Below the pieces are notes generated by a model. That model saw only the letters and a list, made by a program, of their open reading frames with translations. It searched no databases and was not told the DNA's origin. Made by a program: the position numbers and the translations under genes. Source: Sphingomonas sp. QA11 (GTDB lineage Bacteria; Pseudomonadota; Alphaproteobacteria; Sphingomonadales; Sphingomonadaceae). Taken from it: a stretch of 64,000 nucleotides of DNA. The stretch lies in NCBI RefSeq assembly GCF_028473665.1, contig NZ_CP098774.1, positions 5,017,501 through 5,081,500 on the forward strand, in the 5' to 3' direction. Positions 62,366-64,000 of this stretch are shown piece by piece. Position 1 is the first letter of the stretch, and each line of letters opens with the position of its first letter.

Positions 62366-62448
62366 GAAGGCCGGGGCCCAGTCGGGAAGGTGGTGGTAAC
62401 GAAGCGCGGGGCTCACCATTTTCGTCCCCCAACTGGGCCCCGGCCTTC
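62366..62448. repeat. intergenic inverted repeat
   Basis: A perfect 17-bp inverted repeat, GAAGGCCGGGGCCCAGT (62366-62382) and ACTGGGCCCCGGCCTTC (62432-62448), with a 49-base inner region. A nested CCCCGGCGAAGGCCGGGG hairpin uses the left arm. It lies between the converging thioesterase and DUF4279 genes and may end both. Confidence 0.85.
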
Positions 62449-62492
62449 ATAAGCGTCGGCCGAGATCGTCGTGCTCATTGCCTGACAGCGGC

Positions 62493-62909
62493 TCAGTCGG
62501 GCAGTCCTGAGTCATAGATATCAAACTCAAGCGACAGCCCGCGAGCGCCTAAGTCCAGCATCGATTTTGCGGACAGGCTCAGGCCTTCATTGCTCTCTTT
62601 CATGAAAAGGCCGCAGAAAACGTCCGCCTTGAACCGCGTGACCAAATCTTCCCATACGGCCAAGTCATCGCTCAATCCTTCGAGAATTTGGGCAATGTGA
62701 CTATCGAAGTCCCTCGGCTGACGGTCGTTGGTTTTCAGACGCCATGACCCGGTGCGTGCAACTTTTTCTGCCCCCAATTCCGTAACCCAAGTTCCTCCCT
62801 TCCTCATTCCGACAGAAGGAGGACGACCAAGGCATGCAGTGATTTCGTCGGGATCGAGTTCATCACCGAAAAACCTGAGGCACATTGTCGTTTCGTATAT
62901 GGCAGCCAT
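62493..62909 (-). CDS. DUF4279 domain protein
   Basis: A 138-residue protein: TTMCLRFFGDELDPDEITACLGRPPSVGMRKGGTW, TGSWRLKTNDRQPRDFDSHIAQILEGL, and ESNEGLSLSAKSMLDLGARGLSLEFDIYD. This is the DUF4279 pattern, a family often linked to immunity proteins or phage-defence neighbourhoods, but the function is unknown. The base composition is visibly less GC-rich than both neighbours, which suggests later acquisition. No toxin gene is next to it. Confidence 0.85.
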   Translation of the reverse strand: MAAIYETTMCLRFFGDELDPDEITACLGRPPSVGMRKGGTWVTELGAEKVARTGSWRLKTNDRQPRDFDSHIAQILEGLSDDLAVWEDLVTRFKADVFCGLFMKESNEGLSLSAKSMLDLGARGLSLEFDIYDSGLPD

Positions 62910-62987
62910 GCCTATGCTATACCGGTCAGCGTGTCGGTGATCTACCTCAAGTCTGTCCGGCCTTCGCCGGGGAAGCGGAGGCCAACG

Positions 62988-63014
62988 AAAAAGGGGCCCG
63001 GTTTCCCGGGCCCC
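62988..63014 (-). terminator. intrinsic terminator of pnp
   Basis: On the minus strand: GGGGCCCGG - GAAA - CCGGGCCCC followed by TTTTT. The stem is 9 bp. It lies 30 bases past the pnp stop. Confidence 0.93.
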
Positions 63015-63043
63015 TCTTCTTTGTCCCTGAGGACGCGGATCGC

Positions 63044-64000
63044 TTAGTCGCGATCGCCGGTCAGGAAGGCAGGCGCGAACTCGGGCGCGGGGCCGTCGTC
63101 CTTGTTGCCCGAACGCTCGCCGCGAGGCGCGCGATCACCGCCGCCATCGCGACGGGGGCCACGGCCGCCGTCACCGTCGCGGCGCGGACCGCGGTCGCCA
63201 CGACCGCCGCCATCGCCACGCGGGCCACGGCCGCCATCACCATCACGGCGCGGGCCGCGCGGACCACGATCGCCACGGTCACCGCCTTCGCGGGGCTCGC
63301 GGGCGGGACGGGTGTCCTCCAGCTCGGCACCGGTCTCCTGGTCGACGACGCGCATCGACAGGCGAACCTTGCCGCGCGGATCGATCTCGAGGACCTTGAC
63401 CTTGACTTCCTGGCCTTCGCTCAGGACGTCAGCCACCTTCTCGACGCGCTCGTTCTTGATCTCGGAGACGTGGACGAGGCCGTCCTTGCCGCCCATGAAG
63501 TTCACGAACGCACCGAAATCGACCAGGTTGACGACCTTGCCGTCATAGATCTTGCCGACTTCAGCTTCCTCGACCAGGCCCTTGATCCACTTGATCGCCG
63601 CCTCGATCTGCGCCGCGTCGGAGGAGCTGACCTTGATCACGCCCTCGTCGTCGATGTCGACCTTGGCGCCGGTGGTGGCGACGATCTCGCGGATCACCTT
63701 GCCGCCGGTGCCGATGACTTCACGGATCTTCGACTTGTCGATCGTGATCGTCTCGATGCGCGGTGCGTGCGCCGAGAGCTCCTCACGGGTGTGGTCGAGC
63801 GCCCTGGCCATCTCGCCCAGGATGTGCGCCCGGCCTTCCTTGGCCTGGTTCAGCGCGACGCGCATGATCTCTTCGGTGATGCCGGCGATCTTGATGTCCA
63901 TCTGCATCGTCGTGATGCCCTCGGACGTGCCAGCCACCTTGAAATCCATGTCGCCGAGGTGATCCTCGTCGCCCAGGATGTCGGACAGGACGGCGAAGTC
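63044..64000 (-). CDS. pnp: polyribonucleotide nucleotidyltransferase, C-terminal part (cut by window edge)
   Basis: The 318 C-terminal residues of PNPase; the start lies beyond base 64000. The second RNase PH domain ends at [33 protein letters not shown]. It is followed by a KH domain ([41 protein letters not shown]) and an S1 domain ([56 protein letters not shown]). The tail is an unusual Arg/Gly/Asp repeat of [11 protein letters not shown] units, about 70 residues, probably for RNA binding or degradosome contacts. The full protein degrades RNA 3' to 5' with phosphate. Confidence 0.96.
   Translation of the reverse strand, partial: DFAVLSDILGDEDHLGDMDFKVAGTSEGITTMQMDIKIAGITEEIMRVALNQAKEGRAHILGEMARALDHTREELSAHAPRIETITIDKSKIREVIGTGGKVIREIVATTGAKVDIDDEGVIKVSSSDAAQIEAAIKWIKGLVEEAEVGKIYDGKVVNLVDFGAFVNFMGGKDGLVHVSEIKNERVEKVADVLSEGQEVKVKVLEIDPRGKVRLSMRVVDQETGAELEDTRPAREPREGGDRGDRGPRGPRRDGDGGRGPRGDGGGRGDRGPRRDGDGGRGPRRDGGGDRAPRGERSGNKDDGPAPEFAPAFLTGDRD

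Overview
The window is GC-rich chromosomal DNA that most resembles a sphingomonad (Alphaproteobacteria, Sphingomonadales). The evidence is the permuted two-piece tmRNA with tag ANDNEALAIAA, the short HisZ, DUF4169 and DUF721/DciA genes, a BphO-BphP pair with an HWE-type kinase, a long-chain polyprenyl diphosphate synthase, and dense intergenic palindromes of the CCCTCTCCC and ACTTGTTCCGG kinds. No phage, plasmid, insertion-sequence transposase, rRNA, tRNA or CRISPR was recognised. It reads as core chromosome with scattered accessory genes.

Layout. 1-1816 (minus): PhzF-like isomerase (cut by the window edge), FieF-type cation exporter and PdxH, joined by 4-base overlaps. 1970-5357: ku and ligD, a bacterial end-joining pair. 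5425-8798: fused circularly permuted ATP-grasp/alpha-E protein and transglutaminase. 8868-12810: DnaJ-class protein, YihY/BrkB membrane protein, fabI, aroC. 12972-18738 (minus): purA, hisZ, a broken DUF559 gene, serA and serC with a candidate serC leader. 18971-22421: extensin-like lipoprotein, LOG-family protein, membrane cytochrome c, prephenate dehydratase. 22550-24433: divergent TetR regulator and FAD monooxygenase sharing a clear operator. 24836-33603: nudC, serine hydrolase, mutY (minus); dciA, two DsbA-like proteins, smc (plus).

33983-45339: DUF4169, a double-AAA ATPase, an exported HEXXH protein, an AraC regulator, bphO-bphP, a radical SAM DNA-repair-type protein, an RBBP9-like protein without its usual nucleophile, and a UdgX/DUF4130 fusion. 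45420-45769 (minus): two-piece ssrA. 45849-50740: Rrf2 regulator, mscL, lemA followed by three TPM-domain genes and a Nudix hydrolase, SnoaL-like and NDUFS4-like proteins. 50870-56751: hrpB, a small conserved protein, a His-rich CDF exporter, polyprenyl synthase and chorismate mutase. 57022-64000: multicopper oxidase, cobalamin riboswitch with metE, thioesterase, DUF4279 protein, and the 3' end of pnp.

The most unusual theme is how intergenic palindromes meet coding sequence. One lies in frame between two domains of LigD and another lies in frame inside HrpB. Two more supply the apparent Shine-Dalgarno sequence of aroC and hisZ. A DUF559 nuclease-fold pseudogene is flanked by the same repeat. 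A second repeat family is present as two 154-bp copies with terminal inverted repeats, 30 kb apart. Several genes form functional groups: end joining (ku, ligD), base-damage repair (mutY, UdgX, radical SAM partner), serine synthesis (serC, serA), aromatic amino acids (aroC, pheA, chorismate mutase) and light sensing (bphO, bphP).
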